Assembly: GCF_000024405.1 (NCBI RefSeq)
Contig: NC_013517.1
Location: forward strand, 3,441,989 to 3,505,988
Direction of reading: 5' to 3'
Origin: Sebaldella termitidis ATCC 33386
Lineage (GTDB): Bacteria; Fusobacteriota; Fusobacteriia; Fusobacteriales; Leptotrichiaceae
DNA length: 64,000 bases
How positions within the stretch are numbered: the first letter of the stretch is position 1; each line of letters starts with the position of its first letter. Below are positions 55,016 through 63,998 of this stretch, one piece after another. The notes beneath the pieces are model-generated. The model searched no databases. It worked only from the letters and a program-made list of their open reading frames with translations, and was not told the DNA's origin. Both the position numbers and the translations under genes were made by a program.

Positions 55016-56590
55016 TTATTCTTTTATCAGCTCTTCAAAACGTTCTCTTACCTGCGGCACTGATAATCCGACCACTATCTGAAAAGCCTTTCCGTTTCTT
55101 ACCACACCGTGAGCCCCGCCTTCCCTGAAAGCAGCATCCGGCTTTACCACAGTTTCGTCATTTACGCTTATTCTCAGCCTTGTAGCACAATTATTTACTT
55201 CCTGAATATTCTCTTTTCCGCCGAGAGCATCAAGAAATATCATTGCCTGATCCATAAATGCATCTTTGGTGTTAAGGTCACCTTTTTTGGCTTTATAGTC
55301 TGCCTTTGAGTATAGTTTTACTTCCGCATTCTCCTCTTCTTCACGTCCCGGTGTAGCGATATTAAATTTTAGTATGAGAAACCGGAATACAAAAAAGTAA
55401 ATTACAGTAAAGATCAGCCCGATAATTATTTGTGCAAATACAGTTCCTGAATGATTCTTAAACAGCGGTATCCAGTTCTGCGTCATTATTTCTATGAGTC
55501 CGCCTCCCATATTTCCCACTACCCCAAAGGCATACATTATAGTTGCCATTGTAGCTGCAAGCACAGCATGCACTGCAAATAATGCCGGTGCTATAAATAT
55601 AAATGTAAATTCAAGAGGTTCTGTAATACCTGCTACTATTGCAGTTAAGGTTGCCGACACCAGAAGACCGAGAACCATTTTTTTCTTTTCAGGTTTGGCT
55701 GTTACATATATTGCAGCCGCTATCCCCGGAACACCAAATATTTTAGAATTTCCATGAAGAGCAAATCCGCCTTGCGGAAACAGATTTTTTAACGGCTCTG
55801 TCGATGCAGCAAATTCCGGAAGATGTTCAGCCCAGTATTTTGCTATACCGCCCTCCACCACTGCAGGACCAAATATAAACGGACCGTATATAAAGTGATG
55901 AAGACCTGTAGGAATAAGAATTCTTTCCAAAAATGTATAAAGCCATACGCCCAGCAGCTGCGAAGATACTAAAAATCCCTGCATCGAAGCTATCAGATTC
56001 TGAATTACCGGCCATACAAACGCCGTAACCAAGGCACACGGTATCATGGCAAAAAATGCTATTATTACCACAAATGACGAGCCCTGAAATATCCCGAGAA
56101 AATCAGGAAGCTTAGTGTCAAAATATCTGTTGTGTATGCCTATTATAATAGCTGATATTGCTATAGCACCTACTATACTTGTATCAAGTGTTTTTATCCC
56201 GGCTATATCAGTAAGACCGCTAATACCCCCTATTTCCTGAGTCATGTCTACGCCAAACCGTCCGCCCCATATAGTAAGTATTGCATTTAGAAAATAATTA
56301 AATGTAAGATATGATACTAATGTTTCCAAACATGCTCTTGCATGTGCCTTTTTTGCCAATCCTATCGGCAGCCCTACTGCAAATAACAGCGGCATCTGCC
56401 TGAAGACTGTCCATCCTCCTTCTTCCACCACCTGAAATATTTTGTACCACATATGGTCGGGAGTTGCCAGATTTCCAAATATATCCGGATTTTTGAATAA
56501 TATTGTAAGTCCTACAACCATACCGGCAAACGCAAACAGCATTACCGGCGTAAACATTGCTCCTCCAAATCTCTGTACTTGTTTTAACAT
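55016..56590 (-). CDS. malX: PTS alpha-glucoside EIICB
   Basis: The 524-residue protein has an N-terminal EIIC with about ten helices (GGAMFTPVMLFAFAGMVVGL, TGLHHFIYGPFIFGP) and a C-terminal EIIB with the phosphorylated Cys in NNCATRLRISV. It resembles the MalX/GlvC subfamily for alpha-glucosides. There is no EIIA domain, so a separate EIIA-Glc is needed. AGAGGTGG precedes ATG 56590. It precedes malH by 77 bases. Confidence 0.92.
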   Translation of the reverse strand: MLKQVQRFGGAMFTPVMLFAFAGMVVGLTILFKNPDIFGNLATPDHMWYKIFQVVEEGGWTVFRQMPLLFAVGLPIGLAKKAHARACLETLVSYLTFNYFLNAILTIWGGRFGVDMTQEIGGISGLTDIAGIKTLDTSIVGAIAISAIIIGIHNRYFDTKLPDFLGIFQGSSFVVIIAFFAMIPCALVTAFVWPVIQNLIASMQGFLVSSQLLGVWLYTFLERILIPTGLHHFIYGPFIFGPAVVEGGIAKYWAEHLPEFAASTEPLKNLFPQGGFALHGNSKIFGVPGIAAAIYVTAKPEKKKMVLGLLVSATLTAIVAGITEPLEFTFIFIAPALFAVHAVLAATMATIMYAFGVVGNMGGGLIEIMTQNWIPLFKNHSGTVFAQIIIGLIFTVIYFFVFRFLILKFNIATPGREEEENAEVKLYSKADYKAKKGDLNTKDAFMDQAMIFLDALGGKENIQEVNNCATRLRISVNDETVVKPDAAFREGGAHGVVRNGKAFQIVVGLSVPQVRERFEELIKE

Positions 56591-56692
56591 TCTACCACCT
56601 CTAAAAAAATTTATTATATTATTTTAAAATTAACAAATATATATTTTTATAGTTAATTATTAAATTTTACCGAGTTGACTTTTTCCAATTTT

Positions 56693-56721
56693 AGTCTACC
56701 TTTATTTTATTATTCTGTCAA
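56693..56721 (-). promoter_or_regulatory. Promoter of the malX-malH operon
   Basis: Minus-strand TTGACA (56716-56721) and TAGACT (56693-56698) with 17-bp spacing, about 100 bases upstream of malX. Confidence 0.7.
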
Positions 56722-56816
56722 TATCAAAAGATGAATTTTAATTTAATAACTTCAAATAAATATTATTTTTAAATTTATAATAAAAAAATAAAAAATAAAT
56801 CATAGAAAAAATAATT

Positions 56817-56858
56817 TACGAATTTATTTTTGTTTTTGTTCGTAGAAAATGTTATAAT
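56817..56858 (+). promoter_or_regulatory. Promoter of the Rep-like gene with overlapping palindrome
   Basis: TTGTTT (56830-56835) and TATAAT (56853-56858) have 17-bp spacing. TACGAA at 56817-56822 and its complement TTCGTA at 56839-56844 flank the -35, so a repressor, possibly the Rep-like protein itself, could bind there. Confidence 0.55.
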
Positions 56859-56941
56859 TAATAAAAAATATATTTTCGCATATTTTTTTTATAGAAAATA
56901 ATAATAAAAAATTTCGTTTTTCTTTTACTGGTGAGGTGTAT

Positions 56942-58123
56942 ATGGAAGCAATTTTAGAAAATATTTTTGAAAAAAATTTTGAAAATTTTATTGTAAATAT
57001 AGATTTAGATCGAAATTTTTCCAAAAATGAAAAGAAATTTTTGGAGATTTTGTACTTTAATTTTGATTCTGATTCATTATATTTATTTTTTGATACGGAA
57101 AATCTGAAAAAAGCGCTTAATTACAAAGATGATTCCCAAATCCCCGTATTCTTTGAGAAACTAATGTCAAAGAAGATCAGATATACTATTTCCGAAAATG
57201 ATGATATTCTTTATTCAGGATTCTTTTCCATAATAAATTCATATTTTCACGGAAATAATAAAACAGGAATTTCTGTATCACAGGAATTAAAAATGTCTTT
57301 CAGGGAAAATAATTTTTTCTCCTGTTATAATTTTGAGAAATATATATTTATGGAGGAACCCGCTTCGCTGAAGTTATATGAATATATTAACTCTACTGCA
57401 CCAAGAGACTTTTTATCATTATCACTGACTGAGCTGAAAGATATTCTCGGATTGAAAGATGCTTATGTCAGATTTTTTGATTTTGAAAAATACATACTAA
57501 AAAAAATAATAAAAGATATCAATCTGTTTTCTGATATAAAAATAGAATATCAGAGACACAAGTCATCTAATACCCTGATCAACTTCTTTTTTACAAAAAA
57601 TGAGAACAGTATATATAATACAAGCTATAATCTTGCAAAAAAGATAATGAAGTCATTGAAAAATAAAATAGATGATCCGAAATTTATAACCAGTCTTATT
57701 TCCGGTTATATAATAAAAAAAGGGTATGATTATGTCTGTGTTAATGCATCTTTTGCCGATACCGTAAAGGATGACGGAAATTTTGATTACCTGCTGAAAA
57801 AAGCATTAATGTATGATTCCGCAGAATTTGAAAAAAATAAAAGAGAAAATTTCGTATTGTTTTTTGAAAAATATGAATTATATAAAAACTCACTGGTCTT
57901 ATATAATGATCTGTACAAATATCTGAATAAAATTCTCTATGTTACACCCCTTCTTGAAGAGCTCTATTCGCTTGATATTGTTACAGCCATAAGAAATCTC
58001 CGGGATAATGAAATTTTTGAATATAAAAACTCTGATTTAAAAATTATCATCCGGTACTATCTGAATAAAAAAAGCCTTGTCCAGTTATTTTTTAAAGAAA
58101 AGCTTATAAGCTCTTCTGTTTGA
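56942..58123 (+). CDS. Rep_3-like initiator family protein, chromosomal
   Basis: The protein has 393 residues. Its middle resembles the second winged helix of Rep_3/RepB plasmid initiators: SLSLTELKDILGLKDAYVRF, FDFEKYILKKIIKDIN, then DIKIEYQRHKSSNTLINFFF. The preceding part (SVSQELKMSFRE; KYIFMEEPASLKLYEYIN) fits the first. An unrelated C-terminal 150 residues is helical and Lys-rich. GAGGTG precedes ATG 56942. No partition genes, iterons or plasmid backbone are visible. It could be a domesticated initiator or a regulator. Confidence 0.6.
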   Translation: MEAILENIFEKNFENFIVNIDLDRNFSKNEKKFLEILYFNFDSDSLYLFFDTENLKKALNYKDDSQIPVFFEKLMSKKIRYTISENDDILYSGFFSIINSYFHGNNKTGISVSQELKMSFRENNFFSCYNFEKYIFMEEPASLKLYEYINSTAPRDFLSLSLTELKDILGLKDAYVRFFDFEKYILKKIIKDINLFSDIKIEYQRHKSSNTLINFFFTKNENSIYNTSYNLAKKIMKSLKNKIDDPKFITSLISGYIIKKGYDYVCVNASFADTVKDDGNFDYLLKKALMYDSAEFEKNKRENFVLFFEKYELYKNSLVLYNDLYKYLNKILYVTPLLEELYSLDIVTAIRNLRDNEIFEYKNSDLKIIIRYYLNKKSLVQLFFKEKLISSSV

Positions 58124-58165
58124 TCCTTTTTTGAAATACTGCACCTGAAAATAAATTCTTTACCT

Positions 58166-58215
58166 AGTATGGTGACAAGTTCACAAGCAGCGGACTTGTT
58201 ACCATACTCATTTTT
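58166..58215 (+). terminator. Strong hairpin after the Rep-like gene
   Basis: AGTATGGTGACAAGT pairs with ACTTGTTACCATACT (15 bp, one G-U) around a 13-base loop, followed by CATTTTTAT. Confidence 0.75.
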
Positions 58216-58218
58216 ATA

Positions 58219-58260
58219 TGCTGTGATTTTATATTAATATTTTCCGGTAAAATCACAGCA
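58219..58260 (-). terminator. Hairpin after the PNPOx-family gene
   Basis: TGCTGTGATTTTA/TAAAATCACAGCA, perfect 13-bp stem with a 16-base loop, just past the stop of the convergent minus-strand gene. Confidence 0.65.
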
Positions 58261-58273
58261 CCCTTTATAACAA

Positions 58274-58711
58274 TTATAATTTCCCGGTTATTTCCTGCCA
58301 GTCTACAAAAAGATTATATTTTTCAGTCTTAAATTCAAGAACACAGTATTCAGGATCTTCCGGTCCGCTGAAATGATGCTTTAATCCTTCATACCACATT
58401 TCTTTTTTTACTTTTGGATCTGTTATTATCTCTATTGTCCCTGTTAAAGTTATGTTATATTCAAGGCTGGAAAAACATATACCCGCACGATTGCATTTTC
58501 TGACTCTTTCTGCTTTATTGCTGCTAAGTCCGGTACACATGCTTATTTTTTCAATACCTTCAGCCTGTGCCGGCGTTATTGCCGAAGCTGTCGGGTATCC
58601 CTCCAGATCAATAAGAGCAAGTACACAATACGGTTCTGACCCTTCGGCTGCATTTTTACCGGTATGTGTCTGAATGATTTTACCGGCTTTTTCAATTATC
58701 TCTTTACTCAT
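58274..58711 (-). CDS. Pyridoxamine 5'-phosphate oxidase-family protein
   Basis: The 145-residue protein has the split-barrel flavin-binding fold: PYCVLALIDLEGYPTASAI, KAERVRKCNRAGICFSS and VTLTGT-like NITLTGTIEII. Members bind FMN or F420 and reduce diverse substrates; true PNPOx activity is not implied at this length. GAGGAGG selects ATG 58711 rather than ATG 58726. Confidence 0.82.
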   Translation of the reverse strand: MSKEIIEKAGKIIQTHTGKNAAEGSEPYCVLALIDLEGYPTASAITPAQAEGIEKISMCTGLSSNKAERVRKCNRAGICFSSLEYNITLTGTIEIITDPKVKKEMWYEGLKHHFSGPEDPEYCVLEFKTEKYNLFVDWQEITGKL

Positions 58712-58822
58712 TAAATACCTCCTCACATAAATCTAAAACTATTTGAATTATTTATAAAATAATAAGTGCAGTAAAAAATACTGACTTTTTATCCGAACAA
58801 AAATTTGCGAAAATAAGAAGCT

Positions 58823-61225
58823 CTATATCAGCCTTGTCTGCTCTCCGTTTTCATTAACAGAATAAGGAATCCATGCAATAAAAAATTTCTGTACTGTAAT
58901 ATCTGTTTTTCTGGGAGGCAGTGAAACTTTTTCCACCAAAAGATTATCCGCATTAAAATTATTTTGTATATTATCAACATCCTTTTGAAACTCTGCTTCT
59001 ATCTCTTTTAATTTTTCATTTTGTATGCCGTACTCTTCCTCTGCTCTCTCCACATCGGCCTTTGCACCCCCGGTTCTTCCGAGACCTCTTAATGCAGTGG
59101 CTGCACGTCCCGTATTTACTTTTTTGCCTTTTCCGAGAAAGGCTCCGAAAACTGTAGCTCCTATATCCACGATATTAGTCATTTTTTTCTGCTTATAGTC
59201 TTCTTTTTCTTTATCTATACTTTGACCTAATTTTCTTAATTTTTCTTTCTGGGTATTAATTTTAGATGAGTATTTTTCTCTTATTTTTTCTATTTCCGCG
59301 TCTTTCTTTTCACGCATCAGATGTGACAGTCTTCCTCTGAAAGTCCCCTCATCCTCTTCGGGAGCTGAATATGCTTTGAAATCTTTACTGTAAAACAAAT
59401 CCACCGGATTTGCCTCATATAAAAACTGTTTAAATGCCTTCTCCAGCTTTGAAAAAGTATTTTTTCCCAATACAGCTGCCGGAAGATTTTCAAATACAAA
59501 ATTCCCGTCTGCCTCTGATGTGTAATTAGCAGTTTTCAAACGCTCGTTTTCATTAAATACTGCTGCCTCATCATCTACAGGTATCAGAAAACTGCCCGTA
59601 TCCCATATGTCAATATCAGGTGCTTTTACATAATGTGCCTTGCCTTCGCCGTATATAAACGGTTTATATATCAGCTTTCCGCCGCTGCCTGCATATTTCT
59701 GCGGCTGAAAAAATACTTCCTTTACGTCCTGCGGCAGAACCGGCTTACTTCCCGACACTGCTGATGAAACATTTATATTTTCTGTGATTCCAGAATCTGC
59801 TGCTTTAGAAATTTCAGACTTTTTATCTTTCATCAAAATTTCTATCTGAGGCTTTGTTATAGGTCCTCTCAGATAATTCAGCGCCCATCTTGTCTGAAAT
59901 ATCTCGGCATTGCTTCCGTTTGTATTGCTTACAAGAAATGTTCTGTTTTCAAGCCCTGATATTATATCCTCAAGACCGCCCTTGTCCATTTCCGAATTAA
60001 TGCTTCTAAGACCCTCTATCATACGGCTTTTATCCCTTTCAGTCTGAAGCCTTCCTATAAACCATGTTCCTATATTGGAAAGCCCTTTATAATCAATGTC
60101 TACAGGATTCTGCGCTGCCAGCATAACGCCCAGTCCGAATGCTCTTGCCTGCTTCAGTAAAGTAAGCATAGGCTGTTTTGAAGGCGGATTTGAAACAGGA
60201 GGAAAATATCCGAATATTTCATCCATATAGAAAAGTGCTCGCAGACTGGAAGTTCCCTGCTGTGTTCTCATCCATGCCACCAATTCGTTCAGAAGCATTG
60301 TTACAAAGAACATTCTTTCTTTATCAGATAAATGTGCTATTGAAAATATGGAAATTTTTGGTTTTCCCTCTTTGGTATAAAGAAATTTCCCTATATCAAG
60401 GCTTTCTCCCTCAAGCCATACAGAAAAGGACGGCGAGGCAAGTATTGAATTTACTTTCACTGAAAGTGCCATTCTGTCCTTCTGCGGAAAGAAGCTTTCC
60501 AGATCAAAAACACCTATACTGCTAAACTGCGGCTGCTGTATAAGACGTATAAGATCTGCCAGTGTAAGGGATTTTCCCTCTGACCATGAATATGACAAAA
60601 TATTGGAAATAAGTATGTGTTCTCTGCTTTGAAGCGGATCGGCCTCTATTCCTATAAGTGACAATATTCCGGATACAGTTGTCTGTATTTTTTCATTCAA
60701 TGCCTCGCTGTTTTCCATTATCAGCTGTGCAGGAACATCAAAAGATTTTAATGCTGTGACAGAGATGCCTGACTTGCTTCCCGGAGTATAAATAACCACA
60801 TCCGAACTGTCTTTATAAAGCTTTATTCTTTCCCCGTCCTCATCCCAGCTCTGAAGTCCGTTTTTCCATAATTCGGCAGTGGATTCGGCATATTCTTCAA
60901 GTGTCATTCCTTTTTTATCTGCCTCCTCCTGACTTATCCACGGAAGAAAGTCTTCCGGCTTCAGGTCAGGAAAGCTCAGCATAAGATTCCCGAGATCACC
61001 TTTGGGATCTATTGCTATAACAGGTATTCCGTCTATTGCCGCTTCCTCTATCAGTGACAGACAAAGTCCCGTTTTCCCGCTTCCGGTCATACCCACACAG
61101 AGTCCGTGTGTGGTAAGATCCTTGGAATCATATAAATAATATTCATTAGTAAGCTCCTTTTTCCCGAAATCATACTTTTTTCCAAGATAAAATGAACCCA
61201 GTTTTTCATAATCCAGTTTACTCAT
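58823..61225 (-). CDS. HerA-like ATP-binding protein (DUF87/DUF853-type)
   Basis: The 800-residue protein has Walker A GMTGSGKTG (K51), IPVIAIDPKGDLGNL, and Walker B LRALFYMDEIFGYFPP, followed by LLKQARAFGLGVMLAAQNP, the sensor region of HerA/VirB4-like pumping ATPases. The C-terminal part (about 600-760) is a long coiled coil with a short hydrophobic stretch (NIVDIGATVFGAFLGKG). No nuclease (NurA) partner is adjacent. The DNA or protein translocation role is inferred. GGGAGG precedes ATG 61225. Confidence 0.88.
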   Translation of the reverse strand: MSKLDYEKLGSFYLGKKYDFGKKELTNEYYLYDSKDLTTHGLCVGMTGSGKTGLCLSLIEEAAIDGIPVIAIDPKGDLGNLMLSFPDLKPEDFLPWISQEEADKKGMTLEEYAESTAELWKNGLQSWDEDGERIKLYKDSSDVVIYTPGSKSGISVTALKSFDVPAQLIMENSEALNEKIQTTVSGILSLIGIEADPLQSREHILISNILSYSWSEGKSLTLADLIRLIQQPQFSSIGVFDLESFFPQKDRMALSVKVNSILASPSFSVWLEGESLDIGKFLYTKEGKPKISIFSIAHLSDKERMFFVTMLLNELVAWMRTQQGTSSLRALFYMDEIFGYFPPVSNPPSKQPMLTLLKQARAFGLGVMLAAQNPVDIDYKGLSNIGTWFIGRLQTERDKSRMIEGLRSINSEMDKGGLEDIISGLENRTFLVSNTNGSNAEIFQTRWALNYLRGPITKPQIEILMKDKKSEISKAADSGITENINVSSAVSGSKPVLPQDVKEVFFQPQKYAGSGGKLIYKPFIYGEGKAHYVKAPDIDIWDTGSFLIPVDDEAAVFNENERLKTANYTSEADGNFVFENLPAAVLGKNTFSKLEKAFKQFLYEANPVDLFYSKDFKAYSAPEEDEGTFRGRLSHLMREKKDAEIEKIREKYSSKINTQKEKLRKLGQSIDKEKEDYKQKKMTNIVDIGATVFGAFLGKGKKVNTGRAATALRGLGRTGGAKADVERAEEEYGIQNEKLKEIEAEFQKDVDNIQNNFNADNLLVEKVSLPPRKTDITVQKFFIAWIPYSVNENGEQTRLI

Positions 61226-61342
61226 ACAGCCTCCCAGTTATTTACTCTATTTAATATATTATAAAGCTTTTTAATTATTAAGTCTATGATTTTACATGAA
61301 ATTTTTAAAAAAACAATTTTTTTTATTTTTTAAATTTTTTAT

Positions 61343-61379
61343 TTGACAAAAATATTTTTTTGCACTATAATGCAAAAAA
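61343..61379 (+). promoter_or_regulatory. Promoter with palindromic operator for nitroreductase-like/OMP unit
   Basis: TTGACA (61343-61348) and TATAAT (61366-61371) are perfect and 17 bp apart. TTTTTTGCA (61356-61364) and TGCAAAAAA (61371-61379) form a perfect palindrome across the -10. The TetR gene two genes downstream is the obvious candidate repressor. Confidence 0.8.
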
Positions 61380-61409
61380 TAACACTATTAGTTTCAGGAG
61401 GTAGGAAAT

Positions 61410-62528
61410 TTGAAAAAAACTTTGATTTTATTGATGTTTTTGCACATTATGCAGATTACATGTGCAAAAGCTTTTTCACAGGATGAATTTTTAAAGCAGA
61501 ATCCTGTTTTAGAAAAACTTCTTTATTATGGTACTCTGGCTCCCAGTTCTCATAATGCCCAGATGTGGAAGGTGCGAATTCTGTCTGATAACGAATTTCT
61601 TATAATTTTAGATAAGGAAAGAAACCTGAATTATGTTGATCCCGACAGCCGAGAATCTCTTATATCCATTGGTGCTTTTCTGGCTAATATTATACGCGGT
61701 TCAGAAATATTAGGGCTGAATCTGCAATATAATATCTACAATGAAACTGCTCCTGATAATTCTGTTGTATATGTTTCATTTTCAGGAATAGAAACTGAAT
61801 CTTTTTCAGATTCGGTTCAAAAATTTGAAAATCTTCTCTTAAAAAGAAAAACATCCAAGGAGAAATTCTCAAAGAAAAAAATTCCTGTTCAAGAAATAAA
61901 TAAAATTATTGCAGGATATGAAGACAGTGTAATTTATTTTCCCAAAGACAGTTCCTCATACCAATATATCAGGGAAAATACAATGAAAGCTTATGAAACA
62001 CAGGGTCAGAATCAGGACAAAAGAAATGAACTCAGTGAGTGGTTTAGATTTTCCGATAAGGAAACTGAGGCAAAAAAAGATGGATTTAGCGCTGAAATGC
62101 TTGGCATGGGTTCATTAAAAAAATTTTTTTATTATAATTTTTATAACAGAGAAAAAGTACGGAATATAAAGTTTTTGAATGAGGAATTAAAACTTATAAA
62201 AACTCAGACAGATACTGCAGACGGCTTTTTACTTGTTATCGCAAAAGACAATTCCGTAAAGGAAAATATCCGTGCGGGAATCATTCTGGAAAACATATGG
62301 CTGAATGCTGCTGATGCAGATATAAAAATACAGCCTTTGAGTCAGATTTTGGAAGAAGAGCCATATAAAAACAATATCAGCAATGATTTGAACATAAACG
62401 GAGAAGTAAAAATGATTCTGAGAACAGGTTATTCTGCTAATAATAAAATAGTAAAAAAAGTAAGAAGAAACATAAAAGATATTTTGGATAATACCGAAAT
62501 ACTGAATACAAAGGAGGAAAAACAATGA
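61410..62528 (+). CDS. Exported nitroreductase-fold (Acg-like) protein
   Basis: The 372-residue protein has a signal peptide (to CAKA) and an LLYYGTLAPSSHNAQMWKV motif, the FMN-binding start of Acg-like nitroreductases. Later segments (ILENIWLNAADADIKIQPL) match the second flavin-site helix. An exported flavoprotein would be odd, as FMN is normally cytoplasmic; some Acg homologues with leader peptides exist. The start is TTG 61410 behind CAGGAGG. It overlaps the next gene by 4 bases. Confidence 0.7.
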   Translation: MKKTLILLMFLHIMQITCAKAFSQDEFLKQNPVLEKLLYYGTLAPSSHNAQMWKVRILSDNEFLIILDKERNLNYVDPDSRESLISIGAFLANIIRGSEILGLNLQYNIYNETAPDNSVVYVSFSGIETESFSDSVQKFENLLLKRKTSKEKFSKKKIPVQEINKIIAGYEDSVIYFPKDSSSYQYIRENTMKAYETQGQNQDKRNELSEWFRFSDKETEAKKDGFSAEMLGMGSLKKFFYYNFYNREKVRNIKFLNEELKLIKTQTDTADGFLLVIAKDNSVKENIRAGIILENIWLNAADADIKIQPLSQILEEEPYKNNISNDLNINGEVKMILRTGYSANNKIVKKVRRNIKDILDNTEILNTKEEKQ

Positions 62529-63049
62529 AAAAAATAATGCTTATACTGTTAGCCGTATTAGGAAGTGCAGTATTTTCAGACACTATCGAGATAAGAAACG
62601 GAGGGTATTTTGAAGGGCAGTATCATACTGAGGAGGATACGCTTAAAACAAAATTTCCTGCAATGGAAGTAGCAGTAGAATACAGAAAAGAAGTAATTAA
62701 CAATCTTGAAATAGGCGGCGGAATCGCATTTCAATACCAAAAAAGAATTAACGGAAATGATATAGACGGATTTAACTCTATTCCTCTGTATGCTACTGCC
62801 AGATATGCTTTTTTTGAAAGCGGTAAATTTAAGAGCTATGTAAAAGCAGATGTAGGTTATTCATATAATTCCGGAAATTTTGATGATGACATATATTATG
62901 GTGCAGGACTTGGTGTCCAATATAGTAAAATCACATGGGACATCATGTACAAAAGAAATAATTCCTCGCATAATAATTCGGAATATTACAAAAATAAATT
63001 CGATTATGACAGACTTTCTCTCAGTTCAGGTTTTATTTTTGATTTTTAA
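62525..63049 (+). CDS. Small outer-membrane beta-barrel protein
   Basis: The 174-residue protein has a signal peptide (to AVFS) and alternating strands with aromatic residues (VAVEYRKEV, NLEIGGGIAFQYQ, YATARYAFF, SYVKADVGYSYN, YYGAGLGVQYSKITWDIMYKR), ending in the Phe signature IFDF. An OmpA/OmpW-like barrel of eight strands is likely. It is coupled to the upstream gene by ATGA overlap. Function unknown. Confidence 0.8.
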   Translation: MKKIMLILLAVLGSAVFSDTIEIRNGGYFEGQYHTEEDTLKTKFPAMEVAVEYRKEVINNLEIGGGIAFQYQKRINGNDIDGFNSIPLYATARYAFFESGKFKSYVKADVGYSYNSGNFDDDIYYGAGLGVQYSKITWDIMYKRNNSSHNNSEYYKNKFDYDRLSLSSGFIFDF

Positions 63050-63134
63050 TACATCAGCTATTTACAATTTTCTTCATAAGTATTATACTAATATAAAATA
63101 TTTAAAATTATTATAAATATAAAGGAGTCTGCTT

Positions 63135-63779
63135 ATGAAAGAAGAGCTGAAACTAAAAATAAGTGAACTGAAAAAAGATAATATCATAGATCATGCAGAG
63201 AAACTTTTCTCAGAGCTTGGTATTGAAAATACAACCATAGATGTTATAGCCAAAAGTGCCGGAATCAGCAAAAGAACTGTTTATACATATTTTTCTTCAA
63301 AAACAGAGCTTTATAATGCTATTTTGTACAGGGCTAATAAAGATATGTATGAATATTTTTATATACTTATACAAAAAAAGGAATTTATCTCACTTAAGCC
63401 CAAAGAAAAATTAAATGCACTTTGGAGTGCGTTAATTAACTTCAAAACAGAAAAAAATCTTTATTTTAAAATTATTACTATGTATGAAAATCAAAAAGAG
63501 GATATCAGTACCACTGATGAATATCTGAAAAAATCTTATGAATGGGGCCAGAAAATACATTTAATTCTAAAAGAAATCATTATCGAACTAAATCCTGGTT
63601 TTTTTAAGGATAAGAATCCTGATGAAATTGTGCTTATTTTATGGATGACTTCAATAAGCATCCTTAATACAATAGATGTGAAAAAGTTTTATCTGCAGGA
63701 CTTTTTTGACATTAATGCGGAAGAATTTGAAAATACTTTTTTCAGATATATTGCTTCCCCGCTCTTTAACAACAAATAA
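63135..63779 (+). CDS. TetR-family regulator
   Basis: The 214-residue protein has the helix-turn-helix TTIDVIAKSAGISKRTVYTYFSSKTELYNAIL and a TetR_C-type C-terminal domain. Located 85 bases after the OMP gene, it is a good candidate for the palindrome-bearing promoter at 61343-61379. AAAGGAG precedes ATG 63135. Confidence 0.9.
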   Translation: MKEELKLKISELKKDNIIDHAEKLFSELGIENTTIDVIAKSAGISKRTVYTYFSSKTELYNAILYRANKDMYEYFYILIQKKEFISLKPKEKLNALWSALINFKTEKNLYFKIITMYENQKEDISTTDEYLKKSYEWGQKIHLILKEIIIELNPGFFKDKNPDEIVLILWMTSISILNTIDVKKFYLQDFFDINAEEFENTFFRYIASPLFNNK

Positions 63780-63871
63780 AATATCACTTTCTGCCGCAGA
63801 ATCTCCTGATTTTATTTTCATGACCTGTTGATGAATCCGGATATGCAAAATCGGCAGAATATCAATAATAT

Positions 63872-63926
63872 AAAAGCTTAAGATATCATTTTAAAGAATT
63901 CAGCTTCTGATGTCTTAAGCTTTTTT
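63872..63926 (+). terminator. Terminator after the tetR gene
   Basis: AAAAGCTTAAGATATCA pairs with TGATGTCTTAAGCTTTT (one mismatch-like G-U) followed by T. Confidence 0.88.
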
Positions 63927-63962
63927 CTGCATTCTACAATATATTTTAACCGTATAAGCTTT

Positions 63963-63998
63963 TTATCTTTCCAGTTTCACAGGTTTTCCCGTAATTAT
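63963..63998 (-). CDS. Possible 3' end of a gene beyond the window
   Basis: The last bases give a minus-strand frame IITGKPVKLER-stop ending at 63963. The terminator before it and the open frame suggest the tail of a gene entering from the right, but twelve codons cannot establish that. Confidence 0.2.
   Translation of the reverse strand: MITGKPVKLER

Noticed and set aside
56591-56816. Iteron origin upstream of the Rep-like gene
   Set aside because: The region is AT-rich but I found no direct repeats of the 17-22 bp kind expected for iterons.
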